A stretch of DNA of 64,000 nt from Halomarinibacterium sp034670265 (lineage in GTDB: Bacteria; Bacteroidota; Bacteroidia; Flavobacteriales; Flavobacteriaceae): NCBI GenBank assembly GCA_034670265.1, contig JAXMNU010000002.1, positions 372,001 through 436,000 on the forward strand. The letters are read 5' to 3'. The position numbers and the translations under genes were made by a program. Each line of letters begins with the position of its first letter. Positions within the stretch are counted from its first letter, which is position 1. Of this stretch, positions 8,654-17,500 are shown piece after piece. Below the pieces are notes generated by a model. It saw only the letters and a list, made by a program, of their open reading frames with translations, was not told where the DNA came from and did not search any database.

Positions 8654-11305
8654 ATGAAAAGCAAATTATTGGAAATTACACCACAGTACAACACCTTTGT
8701 AGATGATCAAGTACTTACCGCCGCCCAGCTAAATGAGTTTATAGAATATTTTAATGAACAAGATCGATTAACCCGTGTTTGCCTTTCTGGAGTTGGATTG
8801 CTCTGTGGCTTTACAGTTACTCTAGACGAAGGGTCTGTAATTAACATCTCTCAAGGTTGTGGCATTACTACCGATGGTGATTTATTGAAGCTTCAAAAAG
8901 ATGGGAAAAAAGATTCCAAAAAATATACTTTGGATTCAAAAAACATTATTATCGATTCACTTTCCTTTTCACATTATAAAGAATTTAACGATGTTAATGC
9001 GAAGTATGCTCATTTTAGAACAGAATCAGATTCAGTAATTGATTTAGTAGAACTTATTCCAACTGAATTGGTTAATGAAGAAGAGCACGACTCACTTTCA
9101 GATTTCGATTTGAGCGACAAAGTCGTAATACTTTATTTGGAAAGCTACCTAAATAAACCCAATAATTGCACCACCACAAATTGTGATAACCAAGGGCAAG
9201 AAAATGTTCAGAATGTAAAGGTATTACTGGCTTCAAAAGAAGATGTTGAGGATGTCATAAACGCAATGGATCCCATTTTTACTAGGCATAACATTTTTGA
9301 AGCACTCACCAATCTTCCAGAAACCGCTGTCTCAAGAGTCATTTTAGATGCTGGATTAGGTAGCAGTAACAACGTAAAGGATTATGCGGTGATGGCTACG
9401 GCTTTTAAAGATAAAATTACTGAAGCAAAATTGCCTTTGCACGATGCCTATTCAGATTTATTTGAAAACTTTTCAGAGATTCTTTCCATAAACACTGGAA
9501 CACAGAATACGGTTTTAAATCAGATAGACAATTTAGATGATTTTAGTTCAGATGAAAAAATTCAGTATCGTTATGATTTGGTAAAAGATATAAGCGACAG
9601 TTATAACGAAATACTTTCTTTACTATTAAAACTAAAAACCGAATGTTGCCCTAGTATTGAAGCTTTTCCGAAGCATTTGTTACTAGGCTGCCTATTTCCA
9701 TCTCAAAACGAATACCCGGAGTTACGCCATCAATGGTACCCTTCCCCTACCAATACGGAATATGAAAACTATATTCTAAAAGCAAAAAACTTGGTAAATA
9801 GAGTTGCCATTCTCCTTGACAATTTCCTTTTGGATAATGAGGGTGATTTAAAGGTTACACCTTCAAAATTGTGTGGAGACTTGGGAGACAAAGCCATTCC
9901 TGTGTATTATAATGTGGATACTTCGCTTCTAAAAGCTTGGAGTTTCCAAAAAACCAAAAATTATAAGCAAGCGTATAATCTAAGTTACCATACGTCATTG
10001 CTAGCTTCGAGTTGGCCTAAAACCCCCTTAGAAGTAAGTTTAGATTGTCACGATTTTTACCGAATAGAAGGACATTTTGACTTAGACCCACAAACTACAT
10101 TCGAGGAAATAAAAACGATAAAACGAAACTACGGATTGGACTTTGAGTGCCTGTTGTTTGATTTAAAGGATGATGCTAAAGAATTTACTGCTTTTTTAAG
10201 AGAGCATCCATCCGTAACACACCGTGCGGGGGTTCCTACCAGTGGTACTTATATTCTAATTAGTGAGGAAGAAAAGGTCGTAGCAGATTTTTGTTTGGGC
10301 TATAAGGCTACTATATCAGAGAGTAGTGGTTCATGCTGTACTCTTAGAGAGTGTAGCTATGCATGGATTAGTTCGCTTAAATATCTTAACAACTTATCAA
10401 GAAGTTTAAAAGGAACTCAAAGTGTTAACAGACCCATGCCGCAAAATTATATTTTAAACGTGGTAGAATATACCATCAATGGCACAAAGCTCATTAATAC
10501 AACGGTTCCTATAATTATTCCGCTTTATGAAATTTTCAACAGAAGAATGCACGCTATAACCGAAGCATTGAATAATCGGTTCCACGAGGGAATTGTCTTT
10601 GATTATAACGAAACCGAAAAACGGTTTGTGATTACCTATGCTAAAGACGACACCTTTAAAATACGCTTTCAAGAAGCCACACTTAACAGTGAAAACCCAA
10701 CTTATACCTACAGCCCTAATGGAATGTTCAGAAATAATAAGGTATTCCGTCAACGCATGATGACGTGTAGAGAATTGCGCAACTACAGTCCTGGTTTCTA
10801 TAAAGGGCTTCAAAAAGAATTGGCCCCAGTAAATAAGGATGATGACTACGGATATTATGATGAGAAGTGGAGAAAATGGCAAGAATATGTTCACGAAATG
10901 GTGGACATGAGTTTCTTTGGTAATATGCCCCGATTTATCACAAATATCGAAGAGTTCCCACCTAGTATAACACCAGTATTAAATAATGTCCTTCGGGATT
11001 TGAGAGCAGTAGATAGTAGTGTAGCCTTAGCAATAGATGGTGAATGGGTAAACGGTACCTGGCTAAGTAAAGAAATGGTTGATTATTATAATAGCAGACC
11101 AAATGACACTAATGATCCTGTTGTGCTTTTCATGAAGTTACGAGCCAATTTGTTTAATAAAGCTTTAAAACGGGAAACACATTTAACAATTTATATTACA
11201 AACAAAAATTACTCAACAGCGTATGATGATGTAATAGAAAACTATAAGCACGATGTAGATATCTTTTTCGCACCAACAACAGGGCCAAATGCTTTTACCC
11301 TATAA
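8654..11305 (+). CDS. eCIS-associated protein of unknown function (883 aa)
   Basis: I do not recognise a named family with confidence. The N-terminus (NTFVDDQVLTAAQLNEFIEY, then GVGLLCGFTV) resembles the segment 'F..GQ.LTa.df..eq.Y...r.l....hG.GvvcGL' found in several baseplate- or fibre-associated phage-tail proteins. It also has scattered cysteine clusters (CTTTNCDNQG; CCPSIEAF; SSGSCCTLRECS). It lies where Afp13 (receptor-binding fibre) sits in Afp loci, between the second wedge gene and the tape measure, but it lacks the Gly-rich repeats of a trimeric fibre. A baseplate-periphery or receptor-binding role is inferred from position only. Confidence 0.55.
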   Translation: MKSKLLEITPQYNTFVDDQVLTAAQLNEFIEYFNEQDRLTRVCLSGVGLLCGFTVTLDEGSVINISQGCGITTDGDLLKLQKDGKKDSKKYTLDSKNIIIDSLSFSHYKEFNDVNAKYAHFRTESDSVIDLVELIPTELVNEEEHDSLSDFDLSDKVVILYLESYLNKPNNCTTTNCDNQGQENVQNVKVLLASKEDVEDVINAMDPIFTRHNIFEALTNLPETAVSRVILDAGLGSSNNVKDYAVMATAFKDKITEAKLPLHDAYSDLFENFSEILSINTGTQNTVLNQIDNLDDFSSDEKIQYRYDLVKDISDSYNEILSLLLKLKTECCPSIEAFPKHLLLGCLFPSQNEYPELRHQWYPSPTNTEYENYILKAKNLVNRVAILLDNFLLDNEGDLKVTPSKLCGDLGDKAIPVYYNVDTSLLKAWSFQKTKNYKQAYNLSYHTSLLASSWPKTPLEVSLDCHDFYRIEGHFDLDPQTTFEEIKTIKRNYGLDFECLLFDLKDDAKEFTAFLREHPSVTHRAGVPTSGTYILISEEEKVVADFCLGYKATISESSGSCCTLRECSYAWISSLKYLNNLSRSLKGTQSVNRPMPQNYILNVVEYTINGTKLINTTVPIIIPLYEIFNRRMHAITEALNNRFHEGIVFDYNETEKRFVITYAKDDTFKIRFQEATLNSENPTYTYSPNGMFRNNKVFRQRMMTCRELRNYSPGFYKGLQKELAPVNKDDDYGYYDEKWRKWQEYVHEMVDMSFFGNMPRFITNIEEFPPSITPVLNNVLRDLRAVDSSVALAIDGEWVNGTWLSKEMVDYYNSRPNDTNDPVVLFMKLRANLFNKALKRETHLTIYITNKNYSTAYDDVIENYKHDVDIFFAPTTGPNAFTL

Positions 11306-11312
11306 AAAGTTA

Positions 11313-11340
11313 AAAGCTCCAAACCGTAGCTTGGAGCTTT
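11313..11340 (+). terminator. Perfect 10-bp stem hairpin between structural gene and tape measure
   Basis: AAAGCTCCAA (11313-11322) and TTGGAGCTTT (11331-11340) are perfect inverted repeats around an 8-nt loop, 8 bases after the preceding stop codon. There is no proper U-tract after the stem, so it may be a weak terminator or attenuator or an RNA-processing/stability element. It would set the ratio of baseplate to downstream products. Confidence 0.5.
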
Positions 11341-11422
11341 CAAGGGATACGTTCACCGCATCCAGTGAGACATTTACGTCTATCATTGTCCAGCTAAGAT
11401 ACAAAAAATAATTAAGCAACAA

Positions 11423-12988
11423 GTGATTTTCAAAAAAAATATCATAAAAAAATTGACCGTCGAAGTAGATACAAACTCTATGGCTATTGGGTTGCAATTA
11501 AAAGACGATTTAGACACCTTTTTAAAAGAAAAAATATATCCAATATTGGATATGTTATTCTCGGAAAATTATTCAAAAAATAAAATTGTAAGATTTGAGA
11601 ATATTGAACTTAATATTGACTTAAATAGTGGTGAAAAATTAGACACATTAATTACAAAAATAGAAAATGAAATACAAAAAGAAATTTCAAAAAAAGAAGT
11701 TTCAAAAACTGAAATAGAAATAGACCATCTCACTCAAAAAACAGTAACTCAAAACAGGCAAGAAGCCTTTCTTTATTACTTAAAAAAAGGACAATATCCT
11801 TGGTGGTTCGATGAAAATACAAACTTTACAATTAATGATTTAAAAAAGATTGATATCGTTGTATTTAAATCTATAATTAAATCAACTATTTGTTTAAATA
11901 GATTGATTTATCAATTTGATATTAAGTTTATTATAGATTTATACTATGCCATATTTAAGATTAATAAAAAATTAGTAAACTCACTTGGAAAGATTCCAAA
12001 TTTGCTTCAAAATGAGGCGCTAAAAGTTGAATTCTTCAAATTAGTTTTTCAATTCAAACCTACCTCCCACTCCATAAATTTTTCAAATAAATTTTATCAG
12101 TTATTCGATAGTAAAATTGTCACAAAAATATCCTCGGATTCTGAGAGTATTCAACTTCAAAAAAGGGAAGCTTTTGAACTTATAAAATTATTTCAATTTT
12201 GCAATGAAATTCTTCGGATTCCTATTCAATTAAGTTCTTCAAAAAAAGAAAAAAACGAGTACAGTTTTTCAATGAATAAATCGTTGGAAGATGCCCTGCA
12301 AAATAACAAGAAAATTGTAGTAGAAATTAGCGAAAAAGTGGGGGTGCTTTTCATAAAAAAATCGATTCAAAAACCACCTTTTTCACAGCAAAAAGACGTG
12401 CCAAAATTACAAGAAAATATCAGTAAAAATAATGATGGATTTGGACTCGATTTAGAGCTCGAATTTGATGAAAAAATACCTTCAAATATTGAAGAAGGAA
12501 TCTTACTAAATAATGCCGGTTTGGTATTAATTCATCCATTTATAAAACACTTTTTTGAAAAACTTGAATTCCTTTCCGAAGGAAAAATTAAAACAGAAAA
12601 ATTAGACGAAGCGGTACACGTTTTACACTATTTGGCGTGCAAACAAGAGCAGCCACCGGAACATCTTCTTCTTTTTGAAAAATACCTCTGTAATATTCCA
12701 TTTCAACATCCAGTAAAACGTTTTATAACACTGTCCGAAGGCCAAAAAAAGGCTTGCGATGAGCTTTTACAGGCTATGTTGACGCATTGGAAGGGATTAA
12801 AAACGCAGAATGTAGATGCACTCCGAAGCGAATTTTTAATGCGTGAAGGAAAATTGACAACGACAAATGATAGAGACTCCCTTTATATACAAAGAAAAAC
12901 GCAGGATATTTTATTAGACTCTATTCCTTGGAACGTGCATTTGGTAAAAATCCCGTGGAAGAAGAAATTAGTGTTTGTGGAATGGTAA
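11423..12988 (+). CDS. Contractile injection system tape-measure protein, Afp14-like
   Basis: 521 aa from a GTG start. The in-frame N-terminus (IIKKLTVEVDTNSMA...LQ) matches the family start, so the GTG fits better than the internal ATG. The last ~160 residues carry the CIS tape-measure C-terminal domain: NNAGLVLIHPFIKHFFEKL, then AVHVLHYLA, LCNIPFQHPV, LLQAMLTHWKGLK and EFLMREGKL, ending in IPWNVHLVKIPW. Tape-measure length sets sheath length in related tails; this copy is short, implying a short particle. The N-terminal half is strongly AT-rich with long A runs, unlike its neighbours. Confidence 0.88.
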   Translation: MIFKKNIIKKLTVEVDTNSMAIGLQLKDDLDTFLKEKIYPILDMLFSENYSKNKIVRFENIELNIDLNSGEKLDTLITKIENEIQKEISKKEVSKTEIEIDHLTQKTVTQNRQEAFLYYLKKGQYPWWFDENTNFTINDLKKIDIVVFKSIIKSTICLNRLIYQFDIKFIIDLYYAIFKINKKLVNSLGKIPNLLQNEALKVEFFKLVFQFKPTSHSINFSNKFYQLFDSKIVTKISSDSESIQLQKREAFELIKLFQFCNEILRIPIQLSSSKKEKNEYSFSMNKSLEDALQNNKKIVVEISEKVGVLFIKKSIQKPPFSQQKDVPKLQENISKNNDGFGLDLELEFDEKIPSNIEEGILLNNAGLVLIHPFIKHFFEKLEFLSEGKIKTEKLDEAVHVLHYLACKQEQPPEHLLLFEKYLCNIPFQHPVKRFITLSEGQKKACDELLQAMLTHWKGLKTQNVDALRSEFLMREGKLTTTNDRDSLYIQRKTQDILLDSIPWNVHLVKIPWKKKLVFVEW

Positions 12989-12998
12989 ACTAACTATT

Positions 12999-14522
12999 AT
13001 GAAAAAAAATAAACGAAAGAAGAAAGTTTCAAACACCCACGAACGTGGAGCGCAGGGACCTTTCTTCCCTTCCATTCAAACTAAATTGGCTATTGGGAAA
13101 GCTGACGACAGTTACGAAAAGGAGGCAGACTCTGTAGCAGATAAGGTGGTTAATAATACTGGAGAAGGTGCTTCTATTCAGAAAAAAGGAGGCGAAGAAG
13201 AACAGCTTCAGGAAAAGCCATTGTCGCAAACCATATCAACGCTTCAGAAACAAGAAATGCCACCTGAAGAAGAATCGGTGGCTCAAAAAGCCGAAGAAAA
13301 AGAAGAGGAACCCGTTCAAAAAGCGGAAGAGGAAGAAGCTGTCCAGCAAAAGGAAGAAACCGAAGAAGAGCCAGTTCAAAAGGCTGAGGAAACTGAAGAA
13401 GATCCCTTGCAAAAAGCGGAAGAGGAAGAGAAACTTCAGAAAAAAGGGAACGGAAATAGTGCAAATTCTAAAGTTGAAACCACAATTAAAAAAACAAAAG
13501 GACAAGGACAAAAAATGGATAAAACCACTAGAAGTGAGATGGAAAAGGGGTTTGGTGCAGACTTTAGTAATGTTAATATCCATACTGACGCTAACGCACA
13601 AGAAACAAGTCAGGAATTAGGAGCACAAGCCTTTACCACAGGCAACGATATCTACTTTAATGAAGGAAAATATAACCCAAACTCAAAAGAAGGAAAGCAC
13701 CTTTTAGCGCACGAGTTAACACATACCATACAGCAAAATGGGACTGTTGAAAAAAAAGTTCAGAAAAACCCTAATAGTACGCCCTCCTTAATTGATAGGA
13801 TGAAAGAACTTAAAGAAATTGCATTAAACGACTCCAGTAAATTTACCGACAAATTAAAAGTAGAGTTTATTAGTGGACTCAACAAAATATTTAGCGGCAT
13901 GACTGTTAACCACTTTAATCATGCCAATGTTGAAGCCTATCCAGAAGGAGGAAAGTTGAAAGCACAATCCATATATTTTTCTGCTAACCCGTCAACTCAT
14001 AAATACAATCCAGGGGTAACAAAGTCTGGGGCCACCATGTTTGGTTCATTTATGCCAGGCATAGTCCCAACTGGTCAGCAGGCAGAAGCTATTATAATTT
14101 TGGGACCCAATTGCATAATGGATACAATATCTTATACCCAATCTATTTTAGAACACGAAGCAATTCACGTTAATCAAACCTATACCAATACTGGCAGTAG
14201 TAAAGAAAGTAACGACGAAGTTGTTGCATATTCAGAACAATTTAGCAGGATTTATAGTTTTTCAGAAGCAGAAATTTATAGCCAAATATCTTTATGGCTT
14301 AAATATTTTGTTTATGCAGATAAATCATTTCAAGACAATGCTTTAGAACGAACTATTTACCATTTACTTTATCGGTATGATCAAATGCTAGCCCCAACTA
14401 TTTTAGCAAAATTACCAGCTGTAAAAAAATGGATTACCGACAATTTAAAAGGAGATAAAGTTACGAAAGCTCAAGAAGCATTGAGCTATATTGAATATAC
14501 CCTTCAAAACAAGAAACCATAG
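12999..14522 (+). CDS. eCIS cargo: DUF4157 core protein with second HExxH metallopeptidase-like domain
   Basis: 507 aa from the ATG at 12999; an upstream in-frame TTG inside the tape-measure gene is less likely. Layout: basic N-terminus; conserved leader at 27-51 (QTKLAIGK, YEKEADSVADKVV); Glu/Gln/Lys-rich repeats (PVQKAEE-type) at about 85-150; eCIS core domain at about 184-246 (GFGADFSNVNIHTD, GNDIYFNEGKYNP, HELTHTIQQ with HELTH at 238-242). A separate C-terminal domain has LEHEAIHVNQ (HEAIH at 386-390) and an acidic candidate third ligand in NDEVVAY (E407). DUF4157 proteins are known eCIS-associated cargo or toxin carriers. The C-terminal domain is probably a zinc peptidase effector, with unknown substrate. 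No signal peptide is seen. Confidence 0.82.
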   Translation: MKKNKRKKKVSNTHERGAQGPFFPSIQTKLAIGKADDSYEKEADSVADKVVNNTGEGASIQKKGGEEEQLQEKPLSQTISTLQKQEMPPEEESVAQKAEEKEEEPVQKAEEEEAVQQKEETEEEPVQKAEETEEDPLQKAEEEEKLQKKGNGNSANSKVETTIKKTKGQGQKMDKTTRSEMEKGFGADFSNVNIHTDANAQETSQELGAQAFTTGNDIYFNEGKYNPNSKEGKHLLAHELTHTIQQNGTVEKKVQKNPNSTPSLIDRMKELKEIALNDSSKFTDKLKVEFISGLNKIFSGMTVNHFNHANVEAYPEGGKLKAQSIYFSANPSTHKYNPGVTKSGATMFGSFMPGIVPTGQQAEAIIILGPNCIMDTISYTQSILEHEAIHVNQTYTNTGSSKESNDEVVAYSEQFSRIYSFSEAEIYSQISLWLKYFVYADKSFQDNALERTIYHLLYRYDQMLAPTILAKLPAVKKWITDNLKGDKVTKAQEALSYIEYTLQNKKP

Positions 14523-14531
14523 TAATTTAAT

Positions 14532-17500
14532 ATGCGGGCATTTGCCAAAAATAACTCTCAAAATGGATCTCCCAATTCTGCTGTACAGAAAAAAGGAGAA
14601 GATTCATTTTTTGGGGTTCAGGCAAAGTTAGCCATTGGTAAACGTGATGATAAATACGAAAAAGAAGCAGACTCTGTAGCAGATAAAGTAGTTGAAAAAA
14701 CTCAAAATAAAACCTCTGTTTTTGGAGGAGACTCCTTCTTCCCTGCTACTGCGACTCCTGTTCAAAAATCTCCCTTTGAAGAAGTTCAACAAAAAGAGGA
14801 AACCGAAGAAATTCAGGAAAAGCCTTTAGCCGAAAGCATAACTCCTGTAGTGCAATTAGCTTCAGATGATGAAGAAATCCAAGAAAAATGTGCCGATTGT
14901 GAAGCCGAAGAAATGGTTCAAAAACTTCCTTTTGAAGATATTCAGAAAAAAGAGAAAGAGGAAGTAGTTCAAGAGAAATGCGCAGAGTGCCAAGCTGAAC
15001 AAATGGTACAAAAAGCAGGAATCGAATTTCCTGAATTACCCGAAGCTACCGAAAAACCACCTGTAGCTGAAGAAACAACGGGAACCGAAGCCGAAACCAC
15101 CGAGGAACCAACTCCGGAAGGAGGCGAAGCCCCTACTCCCGAAGGACAAATAACCCTTCCTACTCCTAAGAAAAAGAAAAAGGAGAAAAAGGAAGAAATG
15201 CCTCTTCAAACAAAGAAAGCCGAAAATTCCAACAGCTCTCAAAATGTGGAATCGCAATTAAAAGCTTCAAAAGGTGGGGGCGCTAATTTACCGTCCAACA
15301 CGCAACAAGAAATGAATTCTGGTTTTGGAGCAGACTTTAGTGATGTAAAAATTCATACCGATTCCCAAGCGGTTCAAATGAATCAGCAACTTGGCGCCCA
15401 CGCATTCACGAGTGGAAACGATATTTATTTCAATGAGGGTAAGTATAACCCTGAAACACCTTCAGGAAAACATTTATTAGCACACGAGCTTACGCATACT
15501 ATTCAGCAAGGAGCATCTTCATCAAGCATTCAAAAATTTGCTCCTGAGGCTAAAACAGTAACACCAGAAACTGCTGGTGAAAAGCCGAACGACGGTGCTC
15601 AAGTGGAAGGCAAAGCGAATAACAAAATTGATAACGACCCTAATGTAGAGGAAGGAGATGATTTAAGCGATGAGGAAAAAAGAGAAAAAGAAAGCCCGAA
15701 TCGCGGTGAAGTTCGTCAAGAAAAGGGAAGCGTCCAAGCCGAAGGTGTTTCTACCCCAGAAGTAGACAGGGGAAGTGCAGCTATTGAAAAAACAACTTCA
15801 CAGAAGGAAGAGTTAAATTCTCAAGTAACCGAAGAAACTCCCGCTTTAGAAGAAGAAGCTACTACTGAAGGAACTGAAGAGCTTTCCAACATGGCACAAG
15901 CCGATTTAGCCGCACAAGAAGCCACGCAAGCGGAACAGGCTGCGCAAGCAGTGGTAATTCCAGAAGAACCTCAACCCTTTCAGCATCCAGACGTATCGGC
16001 GCCAGTAGATAGTGCAGGTGAGGCATTGCCCCGACAAGCATCCATTGATACTCAGGTTCGCGGATTAGGATACATTGGTGAAATGCTTCGTGAAAAGGGA
16101 TACGAGGTGAAGCAACACGCTGCCGAAAAAGAAATTCACGCCCACGGAATGCAAGCAGTCATTGCTAAACAGAAAGAAGATTTAGCATTAGCCAAGGAAG
16201 GAACTTCAAAGATTGAAACCCAAAATGAAGAGCGTAAAGAGATTTCAGAAAAAAGCAAAAAAGCTTTAGATGAAAGTAAACAAAGGCAGCAATTTGTTGC
16301 AGCTGAAGCACCTGGATTAAAACAGGAAGCAGACGAAGGCAAGAGTGATTCTTCGGCCTTAGCAAGTGACGCTAACTCTAAAGCTTCACAAAGTCAGAGT
16401 GAAATTCCGGACGATCCAGACGCTAGAGCGGATGGTGAGCAGCAAGCTGAAGAAATGAATCAAACTTCAGACGGAGCTCAATCCATGGACGATGCTATCA
16501 ATCAAACTGGAGAGCGGGCACAACAATACATTCAAGATGCTGAAACTGCCGCTGAAGACAATCAGCAGTCTGAAACTACCATTACAGAAAATGACGGAAT
16601 TATAGCCCAAATAGACGGGCGAACTTCCGAAATGAACGCTTCAAATGAAGCAAGTGAAGCTAGTATCACCAACGTGAGCGCAGGGCCCGATTTGGTTAGA
16701 CAACATTCGCAACGAGCTGCACAATCTGGTGAAGAGCTTATTTCAGCATCTATCGTTATTGAAACGGAATTAAATGCCATTCAGGAAGAATATTTGGCAA
16801 GCATGGCTTCTATTGAAAGTAAGGAGGATGCACAAAAAAGAGTTCAAGAAGAGCAAGAGCAACAAACTCCAGAAGTAAGCCCGCAAGAGCAACAACTGTA
16901 TGAATTAGCTGCACTTACAGACGAGGAGCAAGAAGAGCAAGTTTCACAAATGAGTGAGGAGGAAAAACAAGGACTACTTGCTACACTAGATATGACTATT
17001 GCCAACACTCCAGACAATGGCACCGATGCCACTGAAGGAGCACGATACCAAGTTAACACTGGCTGGGGGCAAGGTTTGCAAGATGCACAAGACACCGTAT
17101 TAAGGTTTGGACTTGAGAGTCAGTATGGCGCTTTGGGTACAGCAGCGGCAGATGGTCTTGGTCTTGGCGTTCCTGATCCTGGCGACCCACGGGCTCCTAG
17201 AATTCAGGAGGTAGATAATGCTAGGGCTCAACGCTTAAGTGGCGTGCTGGATATAGCAGACCAGAATATGGTACACTTATCTGAAGAACAACAACGATTG
17301 CTTGCTGAAAGGTTGGTGGCAGAGTCTATTACCGATGATATTGCCAACATCAATGTGCTTCAAATGGGTAGAGACATGCTTGTAGGAATGGTGAACCCAG
17401 CAATGGCATTGCAAGGCGTTGTTGGAGGATTAGAAAAAACATTCTCTGGTGTTGCCAATATATTTAATGCGGAAGCTTGGGAAAGAGATCCTCTTGGAAA

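Noticed and set aside
10454..10894. 146-residue open frame on the minus strand
   Set aside because: It is antisense within the 883-aa gene, with no start context, motif or partner gene.
11341..11370. Second hairpin after the 11313-11340 stem (GGATAC/GCATCC)
   Set aside because: The arms are only six bases with a mismatch; too weak to list.
12975..12998. TTG start of the first cargo inside the tape-measure gene
   Set aside because: The ATG at 12999 follows the tape-measure stop by 10 bases and gives the basic N-terminus; the TTG adds eight unremarkable residues.
13236..13601. Phe/Leu-rich open frame on the minus strand, membrane-like
   Set aside because: It is the antisense of the Glu/Lys/Gln repeat region of the cargo gene; GAA/AAG codons read backwards give Phe and Leu.
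13168..13620. Lys/Arg-rich open frame in another plus-strand frame
   Set aside because: It is fully inside the cargo gene and its composition follows from the A/G-rich repeats; no motif is seen.
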